From positions 1 through 17,343 of the forward strand of contig JAICLV010000037.1 of assembly GCA_025925185.1 (NCBI GenBank): a stretch of DNA of 17,343 nucleotides, given 5' to 3'. Under the pieces are notes generated by a model, which was not told the DNA's origin, made no database searches, and saw nothing but the letters and a program-made list of their open reading frames with translations. This stretch comes from Acidothermaceae bacterium (GTDB lineage Bacteria > Actinomycetota > Actinomycetes > Acidothermales > Acidothermaceae). A program made the position numbers and the translations under genes. Positions 6,595 through 16,321 of this stretch are shown in pieces (the stretch's first letter is position 1; each line of letters opens with the position of its first letter).

Positions 6595-7578
6595 ATGAGC
6601 GGTGAGAGCAAAGCGCGTAAAGGTACCGTCGCGGTCGTCGGAGCCGGTTTTTACGGTTCGACCACCGCGCTGCGGCTCGCGGAGTACGACATCTTCGAGA
6701 AGGTCGTGCTCACCGACATCGTCGAGGGCAAGCCCGAGGGCCTGGCGCTCGACATGAACGAGTCGCGCCCGATCGAGGGTTTCGAGACGCTTGTCGTCGG
6801 CCAGACCACGGGCGCGAACGGCGAGGGTTACGAGGCCATCGCCGGCACCGACATCGTCATCATTACGGCCGGCCTGCCGCGCAAGCCCGGCATGAGCCGC
6901 ATGGATCTCATCGAGACGAACGCCAAGATCGTGCGCGGCGTCGCCGAGAACGTCGCGAAGCACGCGCCGAACGCCGTCGTCATCGTCGTGAGCAACCCGC
7001 TCGACGAGATGACCGCGCTCACCCAAATCGCCACCGGCTTCCCGAAGAACCGGGTTCTCGGCCAGGCCGGAATGCTCGACACCGCGAGGTTTTCCTACTT
7101 CGTCGCCGAGAAGCTCAACGTGCCGGTCGGCGCGGTGCGCACCCTCACGCTCGGCTCGCACGGCGACACGATGGTGCCGGTGCCGTCGCAATGCACCGTC
7201 GATGTCGACGGCAAGAAGAAGCCACTCACCGACCTGCTCGACGCCGAGCAGATCGAGCAGTTGGTCACCCGCACCCGGGGCGGCGGCGGCGAGGTCGTCG
7301 CGCTGCTGAAGACCGGGTCGGCCTATTACGCGCCGTCGGCCGCGGCGGCGCGCATGGCCAAGGCCGTCGCCGAGGACGCCGGCACGGTGATGCCCGTGTG
7401 CGCTTGGGTCGACGGGCAGTACGGCATGAACGGCGTCTACCTCGGGGTCGAGGCGGAAATCGGCGCGGGTGGTGTGCGGCGGGTCGTTGAGACCGACCTC
7501 ACGTCGTCCGAGCTTGAGGCGTTGAAGAAGGCGGCGGAGGCCGTGCGGGCGAAGCAGGCCGACGTCCGCGATCTTTAA
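6595..7578 (+). CDS. mdh: Malate dehydrogenase, LDH-like type
   Basis: A 327-residue NAD-dependent enzyme that oxidises malate to oxaloacetate in the TCA cycle. The Rossmann loop GAGFYG is at residues 16-21, with Asp41 at the end of the second strand, as expected for NAD preference. The substrate loop [10 protein letters not shown] has Arg96 where lactate dehydrogenases have Gln, plus Arg102; this is the mark of malate specificity. GMLDTARF and the catalytic His in GSHGDTMVP follow. The sequence belongs to the LDH-like (MdhC-type) group rather than the ~330-residue cytosolic-type MDH group. ATG 6595 has GGGAG at 6582-6586, 8 nt upstream. The frame is open further upstream without protein character. 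icd starts 35 nt downstream, so the two are probably co-transcribed. Confidence 0.95.
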   Translation: MSGESKARKGTVAVVGAGFYGSTTALRLAEYDIFEKVVLTDIVEGKPEGLALDMNESRPIEGFETLVVGQTTGANGEGYEAIAGTDIVIITAGLPRKPGMSRMDLIETNAKIVRGVAENVAKHAPNAVVIVVSNPLDEMTALTQIATGFPKNRVLGQAGMLDTARFSYFVAEKLNVPVGAVRTLTLGSHGDTMVPVPSQCTVDVDGKKKPLTDLLDAEQIEQLVTRTRGGGGEVVALLKTGSAYYAPSAAAARMAKAVAEDAGTVMPVCAWVDGQYGMNGVYLGVEAEIGAGGVRRVVETDLTSSELEALKKAAEAVRAKQADVRDL

Positions 7579-7613
7579 GGATTTTCGTTACGGGACAGGA
7601 GAAACGCGCAACG

Positions 7614-8828
7614 ATGGCGAAGATCAAGGTCGCGAACCCCGTCGTCGAGCTCGACGGCGACGAGATGACCCGCATCATCTGGCAGTTCATCAAAGAGCAG
7701 TTGATCCTGCCTTATCTCGACGTCGAGATTAAGTATTTCGACCTCGGTATCGAGCACCGAGACGCCACCGACGACCAAGTGACGATCGACGCGGCCAACG
7801 CCATCAAGCAGTACGGCGTTGGCGTGAAGTGCGCGACCATCACGCCCGACGAGGCGCGGGTAAAGGAGTTCGGCCTCAAGAAGATGTGGAAGTCGCCGAA
7901 CGGCACGGTGCGCAACATCTTGGGCGGTGTGATTTTCCGCGAGCCCATCATCATCTCGAACATCCCGCGACTGGTGCCGAGCTGGACCAAGCCGATCGTG
8001 ATCGGGCGTCACGCACACGCGGACCAGTACAAGGCGACCGACTTCGTCGTCCCCGGCCCCGGAACGGTGACCATCACCTACACCCCGGACGACGGCAGCG
8101 CCCCGATGGAGTTCGAGGTCGCGAAATTCCCCGGCGGGGGTGTCGCGATGGGCATGTACAACTACGACGACTCGATCCGCGACTTCGCCCGGGCGTCGTT
8201 CCGCTACGGGCTCGAGCGGCACTATCCGGTCTACCTGTCGACGAAGAACACGATTCTCAAGGCCTACGACGGCCGGTTCAAGGATCTGTTCGCCGAGGTC
8301 TTCGAGTCGGAATTCAAGGCCGAGTTCGAAAAAGCGGGCATCACCTACGAGCATCGGCTCATCGACGACATGGTCGCCTCCGCGCTGAAGTGGGAGGGCG
8401 GCTACGTCTGGGCGTGCAAGAACTACGACGGCGACGTGCAGTCCGACACCGTCGCGCAGGGCTTCGGCTCGCTCGGCCTGATGACCTCGGTGCTGATGAC
8501 CCCGGACGGCAAGACCGTCGAGGCCGAGGCCGCCCACGGCACGGTCACCCGGCACTACCGCCAGCACCAGCAGGGCAAGCCGACATCCACCAACCCGATC
8601 GCGTCGATCTACGCCTGGACCCGCGGTTTGCAGCACCGCGGCAAGCTCGACGACACCCGGGACGTCGTGCGCTTCGCGGACAAGCTGGAGCAGGTCTGCG
8701 TCCAGACCGTCGAGAGCGGAAAGATGACGAAGGACCTCGCACTGCTCGTCGGGCCCGAAACACCGTGGTTGACCACGCAAGAGTTTCTCGCCGCGCTTGA
8801 CGAAAACCTGCGCGCGAAAGTGAGCTGA
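7614..8828 (+). CDS. icd: Isocitrate dehydrogenase, NADP-dependent, homodimeric type
   Basis: A 404-residue enzyme that oxidises and decarboxylates isocitrate to 2-oxoglutarate with reduction of NADP. It is of the type shared with eukaryotic cytosolic and mitochondrial enzymes. Diagnostic segments are [12 protein letters not shown] at the N-terminus, [10 protein letters not shown] (substrate-binding Ser/Asn/Arg), [16 protein letters not shown], the metal-binding aspartates in [22 protein letters not shown] (cofactor site) and [15 protein letters not shown]. The length is as expected. ATG 7614 follows AGGAG (7597-7601) at 12 nt, slightly long. It lies 35 nt after mdh with no terminator between them, which couples two dehydrogenases of the TCA cycle. 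A clear hairpin follows. Confidence 0.97.
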   Translation: MAKIKVANPVVELDGDEMTRIIWQFIKEQLILPYLDVEIKYFDLGIEHRDATDDQVTIDAANAIKQYGVGVKCATITPDEARVKEFGLKKMWKSPNGTVRNILGGVIFREPIIISNIPRLVPSWTKPIVIGRHAHADQYKATDFVVPGPGTVTITYTPDDGSAPMEFEVAKFPGGGVAMGMYNYDDSIRDFARASFRYGLERHYPVYLSTKNTILKAYDGRFKDLFAEVFESEFKAEFEKAGITYEHRLIDDMVASALKWEGGYVWACKNYDGDVQSDTVAQGFGSLGLMTSVLMTPDGKTVEAEAAHGTVTRHYRQHQQGKPTSTNPIASIYAWTRGLQHRGKLDDTRDVVRFADKLEQVCVQTVESGKMTKDLALLVGPETPWLTTQEFLAALDENLRAKVS

Positions 8829-8862
8829 CCTTAACAGCTGGGGTCACCGAAAAAACCTTGGT

Positions 8863-8883
8863 GGCCGCTCTTGTGGAGCGGCC
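8863..8883 (+). terminator. Hairpin terminator after icd
   Basis: GGCCGCTC (8863-8870) and GAGCGGCC (8876-8883) form a perfect 8-bp stem with loop TTGTG. It lacks a T run. An alternative stem (GGTCACC 8842-8848 with GGTGGCC 8860-8866, one wobble pair) would compete with it. It lies 34 nt after the icd stop and 49 nt before the next gene. Confidence 0.65.
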
Positions 8884-8931
8884 GCGCGCGAACGACGATG
8901 GGCGGATCTCGCCGCGCCCAAGGAGGTCGCG

Positions 8932-9360
8932 ATGTCGGTGAACACAGAAGCTCTCAACAACGTCTACGAGATCTTCAGCAAAGGGAATCTGGACGAGTTC
9001 GACGTGTTCGTCACGGAGGATTTCGTCGAGCACGAAGACCTCATGGGGATGCCGATGAACCGCGACGGTGTGAAGCAGTTCTTCACGATGCTTCGCGCCG
9101 CGTTCCCCGATTACTCCATGCGCGCCACGCACATGGTTGAGGAGGGCGACCTCCTGGCGGCTCGCTTCGAGGCCCGCGGCACGCAGAACGGTGAGTTCGC
9201 GGGCGCGGCGCCGACCGGACGCAGCTTCACGGTGTACGGCTTCGACTTGCTCCGCGTGTCCAATGGACGGGCGCTCGAGCACTGGGGATCGTTCGACGCC
9301 GCCGGGATGTGCCAGCAGCTTGGGATCGATCCGTCGAAGCTCATGCACCACCCAGCTTGA
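8932..9360 (+). CDS. SnoaL-like / ester cyclase family protein (NTF2 fold)
   Basis: A 142-residue protein with the full pattern of the SnoaL-like polyketide-cyclase/ester-cyclase family. It shows DFVEHEDL (His34), LRAAFPDYSM, MVEEGDLLAARFEARGTQNG, APTGRSFTVYGFDLLRV and ALEHWGSFDAAGMCQQLG (His117, Asp122). Members have an NTF2-like barrel with a pocket. Many are stand-alone proteins of unknown substrate, so polyketide synthesis should not be assumed; no PKS gene is nearby. The start is well supported: AAGGAGG at 8920-8926, 5 nt before ATG. It appears monocistronic, between the icd hairpin and a promoter-like region. Confidence 0.85.
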   Translation: MSVNTEALNNVYEIFSKGNLDEFDVFVTEDFVEHEDLMGMPMNRDGVKQFFTMLRAAFPDYSMRATHMVEEGDLLAARFEARGTQNGEFAGAAPTGRSFTVYGFDLLRVSNGRALEHWGSFDAAGMCQQLGIDPSKLMHHPA

Positions 9361-9402
9361 TCGCTGGCAGCTCACCGGCGCCGCGAGAGAGTCGGCCAAC
9401 CG

Positions 9403-9408
9403 GATAAT
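9403..9408 (+). promoter_or_regulatory. Candidate -10 box for the CNNM-trpS operon
   Basis: GATAAT matches the -10 consensus at five of six positions. It is followed at 9417-9435 by a small hairpin (CTATGG / CCATAG, 7-nt loop) in the putative leader. The direct repeat GAGTCGGCCA occurs on both sides (9390-9399 and 9461-9470), the second copy just before the start codon. No -35 was recognised. Confidence 0.4.
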
Positions 9409-9471
9409 CTGGACCGCTATGGACGGGTGCCATAGATCGGGCCGGACTCGCGGCCGCTCGGAGTCGGCCAC

Positions 9472-11837
<2,366 letters not shown>

Positions 11838-11841
11838 CTGC

Positions 11842-12366
11842 TTGAGCAGCGGACTCACGATCGGGGTGGCCGTCGGCATTCCTGAGCCCTACGCCACGGA
11901 ATTGCGGGAGTGGCGGCACAAGTTCGGCGACCCGATGGCCTCCGCGATTCCGCCGCACGTCACCTTGCTGCCGCCAACCGAGGTCGAGGTCGCCGACCGC
12001 CCCTTGATCGAGAAGCATCTTCAGGCGGTGGCCGAGCGGCAGTGGCCTTTCGACCTGCAGCTTCGCGGCACCGGGAGCTTCCGGCCGGTCTCGCCCGTGG
12101 TGTTTGTCGCCCTCGCCACCGGCATCAGCGGCTGCGAGCGGTTGGAGAACGCGGTGCGCACCGGGCCGCTGGATCGCCCGCGCCGGTTCAACTACCACCC
12201 GCATGTCACGGTGGCGCACGACCTGCCCGAACCGATGCTCGACCGCGCGTTCAGCGAGTTGGTCGACTACCAGGCTCGCTTTGAGGTGACGTCGTTCGGC
12301 TTGTTCGAACGCGCTGAGGACGGCGTGTGGCACGCCGAACGCGCGTTTCCGCTGCTCGGGGGCTAG
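11842..12366 (+). CDS. 2H phosphoesterase, 2'-5' RNA ligase family
   Basis: A 174-residue protein with the two His-x-Thr motifs that define the 2H superfamily: PPHVTLLPP (His39, Thr41) and YHPHVTVAHDL (His121, Thr123). Family members act on 2'-5' linked RNA or on cyclic phosphodiesters; the substrate here is unknown. TTG 11842 is the start, with GGAAAGG (11826-11832) 9 nt upstream inside the end of trpS. The 4-nt gap places it in one operon with trpS, so a role in tRNA or RNA processing is a fair inference but not shown. The TAG stop lies in the left arm of a 28-bp near-palindrome shared with the converging cold-shock gene. Confidence 0.9.
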   Translation: MSSGLTIGVAVGIPEPYATELREWRHKFGDPMASAIPPHVTLLPPTEVEVADRPLIEKHLQAVAERQWPFDLQLRGTGSFRPVSPVVFVALATGISGCERLENAVRTGPLDRPRRFNYHPHVTVAHDLPEPMLDRAFSELVDYQARFEVTSFGLFERAEDGVWHAERAFPLLGG

Positions 12367-12389
12367 CGGCTCGCATGCGGGCGGCTAGC
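12362..12389. terminator. 28-bp near-palindrome shared by two converging stop codons
   Basis: GCTAGC at both ends (12362-12367, 12384-12389) and GCATGC at the centre make a 28-bp inverted repeat broken at only two pairs, one of which is a G/T wobble in RNA. The TAG of the forward 2H gene (12364-12366) and the TAG of the reverse cold-shock gene (12385-12387) each lie in one arm. It probably serves as a bidirectional terminator. Confidence 0.6.
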
Positions 12390-12597
12390 TGCTGGCCAAC
12401 AGCGGGCGAACCGCCTCGGCCTGCGGACCCTTTTGACCCTGCGTGACTTCGAACTCCACCCGCTGATCCTGATCTAGCGACTTGTAGCCGTCCATCTGGA
12501 TCGCGGAGTAGTGGACAAACACGTCCGGACCGCCGTCGACTGCGATAAAGCCGAAACCCTTCTCGGCGTTGAACCACTTGACCGTGCCTTGCGCCAC
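12385..12597 (-). CDS. Cold-shock domain protein (CspA family)
   Basis: A 70-residue single cold-shock domain. It begins [17 protein letters not shown], which carries RNP1 (KGFGFI, residues 13-18), followed by RNP2 (VFVHYSAI, 26-33) and the conserved GPQAEAV near the end. Such proteins bind single-stranded RNA and act as RNA chaperones; many are constitutive rather than cold-induced. GTG 12597 is preceded by AGGAG 5 nt away (12603-12607 on the forward coordinates). The ~170-nt gap upstream is long enough for a leader of the sort seen in cspA genes. I see only weak -10-like hexamers in it (such as TACCTT) and no clear fold. Confidence 0.95.
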   Translation of the reverse strand: MAQGTVKWFNAEKGFGFIAVDGGPDVFVHYSAIQMDGYKSLDQDQRVEFEVTQGQKGPQAEAVRPLLASS

Positions 12598-12766
12598 TGC
12601 GACTCCTGACTTTCGACGGATCTGCGGCGACGGCTCCGGCGACGGTTGTCCTGCCGCCCCGCGCCGACGATGTTGCTAGCCCGAACGGCCCGAAAGGTAC
12701 ACGCCGTGATCGCCGAGCGGAAGGCGCTGGCGGAAGATATGTCGAAGTTCGTGCTGGCCGAGGCGG

Positions 12767-14098
12767 CTAGGGCCGGTCGGAAACGTGGCCTAATGACGAT
12801 AAGCGTGACAAACCGGCGAGGTAGCGCTGGTCGCGCCGCAACCGGCGCCGCCGACGCAGCATCAGCTGGCCCAGCGCCGCCAAGAAGAACAGGGCGCCGA
12901 AGCCGACCGCGCCCCACATCGCGATCCGGCCGAACGCGAACCCGCCGTCGGACGGTGACGCCGCGGACAGCGCCACGCCGGCCACCCCTGCCGCCGCGCG
13001 GCCGCCGCCGGTCACGCCACCGCTGGAATCCGACCCGGCCGCGGCCGCGGTGGAGTCGGGACTGGTCGAGGGCGGAGCCGGGCGCCCGGCCGGGCCAGCC
13101 GGAACGAGCCCGCCGACGGGGTGCCCAGGCTGGACCGCCTCGGCGGCGAACCCCCAGTCGAGCAACCCCTGGACCTCCGACCAGAAGCTCGGCTGGTCGC
13201 GCATCACGGCGACGATGATCGTGTGGCCCTCGCGGGTAGCCGCGCCCACATAACTCGCCTGCGCGGCGACCGTGTAGCCGTTCTTGCCGCCGACCATGCC
13301 CGGGTAGCTGTTGAGCAGCCGGTCGTGGGTCTGGATCTGGAAGCTCGCGCCGCCCGGGGCGGGGAACGCGGCGCGTCGCAGCGCTAGGTACTGCCGGAAC
13401 TGAGCGTCGCGCAGCCCGGCCCGGAAGATCAACGCGAGGTCATACGCGGACGACGACTGCCCCGGCGCGTCGAGCCCGTTCGGCGTCCGCGCCACAGTGT
13501 CGCCCGCGTTGAGATAGGCCGCCTCGGCGTTCATCGCAGCCAACGTCGGGTCGAGGCCGCCGTACGCGTCGGCCAGCGCGACCGCCGCGTCGTTCGCCGA
13601 CATCATCAGCATCGCGGTGAACAGGTCGCTCACCTTGTACGTCGTGCCGGCCACGATGCCGGCCTTCGTGCCATCGACGTTCGGCGCGTCGCGCTGCGCG
13701 GTGACCGGCTGCGCCGGCTTCAGCCGTGGGATCAAGGTGAGAGCGGTCAACGTCTTCAGCGTGCTGGCGGGCGCCAGCCGCTGGTGCGCGTTCAGCGCGG
13801 CCAGCACGTCTCCGGTGTCGGCGTCGGCCACGATGAAGGACGTCGCCGTCGTCGCGGGCAGCGGTGGCAATCCGGGTTCGACCACAACGCCGGCCTCGGC
13901 CAGCCGGGGCCCGCCAATGACGGCCGAGTCGCTGGTTGAGTTGCTGGTTGAGCTGCTGGTTGAGCTGGTCGCTGGGCTGGCGAGCGCCACCCCGGACGTC
14001 GCCGGCGCGATCGCGCCAGCCGCGACACCGGCCGTCGCAAGGCCGAGCGCCAGCGCGACGCCGGCGAGCCGACGCGGGCAGGAGGGATGGGCCAGCAT
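12767..14098 (-). CDS. D-alanyl-D-alanine carboxypeptidase, membrane-anchored (S11 family)
   Basis: A penicillin-binding protein that trims pentapeptide stems of peptidoglycan outside the cell. From ATG 14098 it has 443 residues. They are: a Sec signal (residues 1-40), a Ser/Thr-rich linker containing a short repeat, the catalytic domain, a Pro/Gly/Ser/Ala-rich linker, one C-terminal helix (around [20 protein letters not shown]) and an Arg-rich cytoplasmic tail. Catalytic motifs are PASTLK (Ser112, Lys115), SAN (167-169) and, in place of the usual Lys-Thr-Gly, Lys-Asn-Gly (272-274). GTG 14122 and GTG 14107 are longer alternatives. I chose ATG 14098 because it directly precedes the signal peptide and because TACTCT, a -10-like box on this strand, lies 9 nt upstream. 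Transcription is divergent from the mutase gene. Confidence 0.92.
   Translation of the reverse strand: MLAHPSCPRRLAGVALALGLATAGVAAGAIAPATSGVALASPATSSTSSSTSNSTSDSAVIGGPRLAEAGVVVEPGLPPLPATTATSFIVADADTGDVLAALNAHQRLAPASTLKTLTALTLIPRLKPAQPVTAQRDAPNVDGTKAGIVAGTTYKVSDLFTAMLMMSANDAAVALADAYGGLDPTLAAMNAEAAYLNAGDTVARTPNGLDAPGQSSSAYDLALIFRAGLRDAQFRQYLALRRAAFPAPGGASFQIQTHDRLLNSYPGMVGGKNGYTVAAQASYVGAATREGHTIIVAVMRDQPSFWSEVQGLLDWGFAAEAVQPGHPVGGLVPAGPAGRPAPPSTSPDSTAAAAGSDSSGGVTGGGRAAAGVAGVALSAASPSDGGFAFGRIAMWGAVGFGALFFLAALGQLMLRRRRRLRRDQRYLAGLSRLSSLGHVSDRP
13931..13966. repeat. 12-bp tandem repeat, three copies, inside the carboxypeptidase gene
   Basis: Three consecutive copies of GCTGGTTGAGCT (one base different in the first) encode Ser-Thr-Ser-Asn/Ser blocks in the linker just after the signal peptide. 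Since the unit is 12 bp, copy-number changes would keep the frame and only change linker length. Confidence 0.85.
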
Positions 14099-14153
14099 GT
14101 CCGGCACAGAGTAGCGGACCACGTGGGCCGGTCCCAGCGGGCTCGCGGCGGGC

Positions 14154-14159
14154 TATGGT
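14154..14159 (+). promoter_or_regulatory. Candidate -10 box for the mutase gene
   Basis: TATGGT ends 8 nt before ATG 14168, so transcription would begin at or within a few bases of the start codon and give a leaderless or near-leaderless mRNA. GGGAG (14161-14165) lies only 2 nt before the ATG, too close for a normal ribosome site. Confidence 0.4.
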
Positions 14160-14167
14160 CGGGAGAC

Positions 14168-15742
14168 ATGGAGGCGCGCAGCGAGTCCGGACTGCCGGTC
14201 GAGGCGGTCTACGACGCGTCCTCGCTGGCAGGATTCGACCCAGCGAGCGCGCTGGGCTCGCCTGGTGAGTTCCCCTTCACCCGCGGCGCGTACCCCGACA
14301 TGTATCGCGGTCGGCTGTGGACCATGCGGCAGTACGCCGGGTTCGGCACGGCGGCCGCGTCGAACCGTCGCTACCACCAACTTCTCGATGCGGGCACCAC
14401 CGGGCTTTCGGTGGCCTTCGACCTGCCGACCCAGATGGGGTACGACTCCGACCACCCGATCGCGCGTGGCGAGGTCGGCAAGGTCGGCGTGGCGATCGAC
14501 TCCGTCGACGATATGGAGACGCTGTTCGACGGCATTCCGCTCGACAAAGTCTCGACGTCGATGACGATAAACGCGCCGGCCGCGATTTTGCTGTTGATGT
14601 ATCAGTTGGTGGCGGAGAAACATGGCGTCGCGCCTGCGCAGTTGCGCGGCACGGTGCAAAACGACGTCTTGAAGGAGTACGTCTCGCGCGGCACGTACAT
14701 CTTCCCGCCGCGCGCTTCGCTTCGCTTCACGACCGATCTTTTTGGGTACTGTAAAGAGGTATTGCCGCAGTGGAACACTATCTCGATATCGGGATACCAC
14801 ATGGCGGAGGCTGGCGCGACGCCGGTGCAAGAGGTCGCGTTCACGCTCGCGCACGGCCTTGAATACGTGCGTGCGGCGCAGCGCGCCGGATTGGCGGTCG
14901 ACGAATTCGCGCCGCGTTTGTCGTTTTTCTTCGTCGCGCGCACCACGCTGCTTGAGGAGGTCGCGAAGTTTCGCGCCGCCCGGCGAATTTGGGCGCACGT
15001 CATGAAAGAGGAGTTCGGCGCGACCGACCCGCGCTCGCTCGCGCTCCGCTTCCACACCCACACGGCCGGGGTGCAGCTCACCGCCCAGCAGCCGGAGCTC
15101 AACCTCGTGCGCGTCGCCGTCCAAGCGTTGGGCGCGGTGCTCGGCGGCACGCAGTCGTTGCACACCAACGGCTACGACGAGGCAATCGCGCTGCCGACCG
15201 AGAAGGCTGCCCGGCTCGCCCTGCGCACGCAACAGGTGCTCGCCCACGAGACGGACGTCGCGAAGACCGTCGACCCGTTCGCCGGCTCATACGCGGTCGA
15301 GTCGATGACCGACGGCATCGAGGCCGCGGCGCGCGAGTTGATGGCGAAAGTCGACGAGATGGGTGGGGCGGTCGCCGCCATCGAGAAGGGCTTCCAGCGC
15401 GGGTGCATCGAGGCGGCCGCGTACGACGTCGCGCGCGGCATCGACTCGGGCGAACGCGTGGTGGTCGGCGTCAACCGATTCACCGACGGACCGGCCGAGT
15501 CGTACCAGCCGCTCCGGGTCGACCCCGTGCTCGAGGCCGAGCAGGTCGAGCGGGTGCGCGCCGTCCGATCGAGCCGTGACGCCCCGGCGGTGAGCGCGAC
15601 GCTCGACGACGTCCGGGTGGCCGCCGCCGGCGAGCGCAATGTGCTGCCACCGATCAAATCCGCGCTTGCCGCTCATGCGACGGTGGGCGAGATTTGTGCG
15701 GCGCTGCGTGAGGTGTGGGGGAGCTATGAGCCAGCCGACTGA
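14168..15742 (+). CDS. Methylmalonyl-CoA mutase large subunit without cobalamin domain
   Basis: A 524-residue TIM-barrel subunit of the adenosylcobalamin-dependent acyl-CoA mutases. Compared from memory with Propionibacterium MCM, the residue offset is a constant 33. Tyr42, Arg49, Thr52, Arg54, Tyr56, Gln164, Arg174 and His211 correspond to Tyr75, Arg82, Thr85, Arg87, Tyr89, Gln197, Arg207 and His244. Tyr56 plus Arg174 points to methylmalonyl-/succinyl-CoA rather than isobutyryl-CoA mutase, which has Phe and Gln there. The protein ends at VWGSYEPAD, where the B12-binding domain (with DxHxxG) would begin in full-length enzymes. A separate small subunit must be encoded outside this window. ATG 14168 is supported by the nearby -10 box and the start of conserved sequence. 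The frame upstream runs into the carboxypeptidase promoter. Confidence 0.93.
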   Translation: MEARSESGLPVEAVYDASSLAGFDPASALGSPGEFPFTRGAYPDMYRGRLWTMRQYAGFGTAAASNRRYHQLLDAGTTGLSVAFDLPTQMGYDSDHPIARGEVGKVGVAIDSVDDMETLFDGIPLDKVSTSMTINAPAAILLLMYQLVAEKHGVAPAQLRGTVQNDVLKEYVSRGTYIFPPRASLRFTTDLFGYCKEVLPQWNTISISGYHMAEAGATPVQEVAFTLAHGLEYVRAAQRAGLAVDEFAPRLSFFFVARTTLLEEVAKFRAARRIWAHVMKEEFGATDPRSLALRFHTHTAGVQLTAQQPELNLVRVAVQALGAVLGGTQSLHTNGYDEAIALPTEKAARLALRTQQVLAHETDVAKTVDPFAGSYAVESMTDGIEAAARELMAKVDEMGGAVAAIEKGFQRGCIEAAAYDVARGIDSGERVVVGVNRFTDGPAESYQPLRVDPVLEAEQVERVRAVRSSRDAPAVSATLDDVRVAAAGERNVLPPIKSALAAHATVGEICAALREVWGSYEPAD

Positions 15743-15764
15743 GCCGGAAGGAGTCTCGCGCAAG

Positions 15765-15780
15765 CCTGCTGGGTAGCAGG
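15765..15780 (+). terminator. Small hairpin after the mutase gene
   Basis: CCTGCT (15765-15770) and AGCAGG (15775-15780) form a perfect 6-bp stem with a GGGT loop, 22 nt after the stop. No T run follows. It may be a weak terminator or a leader element of the next small gene. Confidence 0.4.
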
Positions 15781-15824
15781 AGCCGGAGCGCGCACGCGCG
15801 CAAGAAGGAAAGGACCCACCCGCC

Positions 15825-16061
15825 ATGACCCTCGTCATCGTCATCGCCGCGATCGGAGCGGTCGTTCTCCTCGTGTCGATCCTGGCCCTGAGCCGCTCGA
15901 GGTTCGCTGACGAGAGCGAGCGATTTCGCTATGTGTCGGATCTCACTTCGACGTGGAGTCGGCAGCAGCAGACGCAGACCGCCGCTCCCGTCGAGAGCGA
16001 GGCGCCCCTCGAGAAGAAGATCGATTTGCGCGACGCGGAGCACGGCGCAAGGCGCGGGTGA
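15825..16061 (+). CDS. Small single-pass membrane protein, unrecognised
   Basis: A 78-residue protein with one N-terminal hydrophobic helix (about residues 3-22, LVIVIAAIGAVVLLVSILAL). A basic patch (SRSRF) follows, then a hydrophilic tail with a Gln/Thr-rich stretch and a charged end (LEKKIDLRDAEHG). I do not recognise a family. The topology suggests a helix anchor with a cytoplasmic tail. AAGGAAAGGA at 15805-15813 precedes ATG 15825, about 11 nt from its last base. It follows the mutase gene by 82 nt with a small hairpin between them, and is followed by 12-bp tandem repeats starting right after its stop. Coding bias and ribosome site support a real gene; the function is unknown. Confidence 0.7.
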   Translation: MTLVIVIAAIGAVVLLVSILALSRSRFADESERFRYVSDLTSTWSRQQQTQTAAPVESEAPLEKKIDLRDAEHGARRG

Positions 16062-16109
16062 CACTCGGGTCGGCACCCGGGTCGGCACTCGGGTCATCAC
16101 TCGGATCGC
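16062..16109. repeat. Four imperfect 12-bp tandem repeats
   Basis: Consecutive units CACTCGGGTCGG, CACCCGGGTCGG, CACTCGGGTCAT and CACTCGGATCGC start on the base after the TGA of the small membrane-protein gene. They end 38 nt before a -35 box. Regular spacing close to one helical turn and position upstream of a promoter would suit a regulator-binding array. A drifting microsatellite-like expansion is equally possible. Confidence 0.85.
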
Positions 16110-16146
16110 CGTCCAGATCACGGCGCCATAACGCTTTGCGCGGTCC

Positions 16147-16175
16147 TTGGCTAGAAGGTCAGTCAAGCGCATAAT
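16147..16175 (+). promoter_or_regulatory. Sigma-70-type promoter for the lipoprotein gene
   Basis: TTGGCT (16147-16152) and CATAAT (16170-16175) are separated by exactly 17 nt, with four and five matches to TTGACA and TATAAT. This is the best two-part promoter in the window. Transcription would begin near 16182 and leave a leader of about 140 nt before GTG 16322. Confidence 0.6.
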
Positions 16176-16181
16176 CTCCGG

Positions 16182-16321
16182 GTGACGACAGCGGGAGCCG
16201 CCTCGCAGGCAGGCGGCCGCGCGACGGCGTCCGGGGATCGAGAGGCGGGTACTACGCCACCGGTTCGCTGGTTCCAATTGTTCAGGGATAGGTCCATCTG
16301 CGGAACGACACCGGAGGCGTC
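16182..16321 (+). promoter_or_regulatory. Long 5' leader of the lipoprotein gene with a stable hairpin
   Basis: The leader holds a perfect 7-bp stem (GCCGCCT 16197-16203 with AGGCGGC 16211-16217) and a weaker one (GGCG 16244-16247 with CGCC 16255-16258). The downstream half is less GC-rich. I do not recognise a named riboswitch. A cis-regulatory RNA is possible given the length, but the sequence alone does not show one. Confidence 0.3.

Noticed and set aside
7575..8780. Reverse-strand 401-codon frame opposite icd
   Set aside because: Covers a clear isocitrate dehydrogenase on the other strand and has no recognisable motif.
8932..9360. Idea of a polyketide biosynthesis locus from the SnoaL-like gene
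   Set aside because: No ketosynthase, carrier protein or tailoring genes nearby, and the family is widespread outside polyketide pathways.
15726..15776. 16-residue frame ([16 protein letters not shown]) overlapping the mutase end, with GGGGGAG 3 nt upstream
   Set aside because: The ribosome site is too close and the frame too short to separate from chance; it also overlaps the hairpin at 15765-15780.
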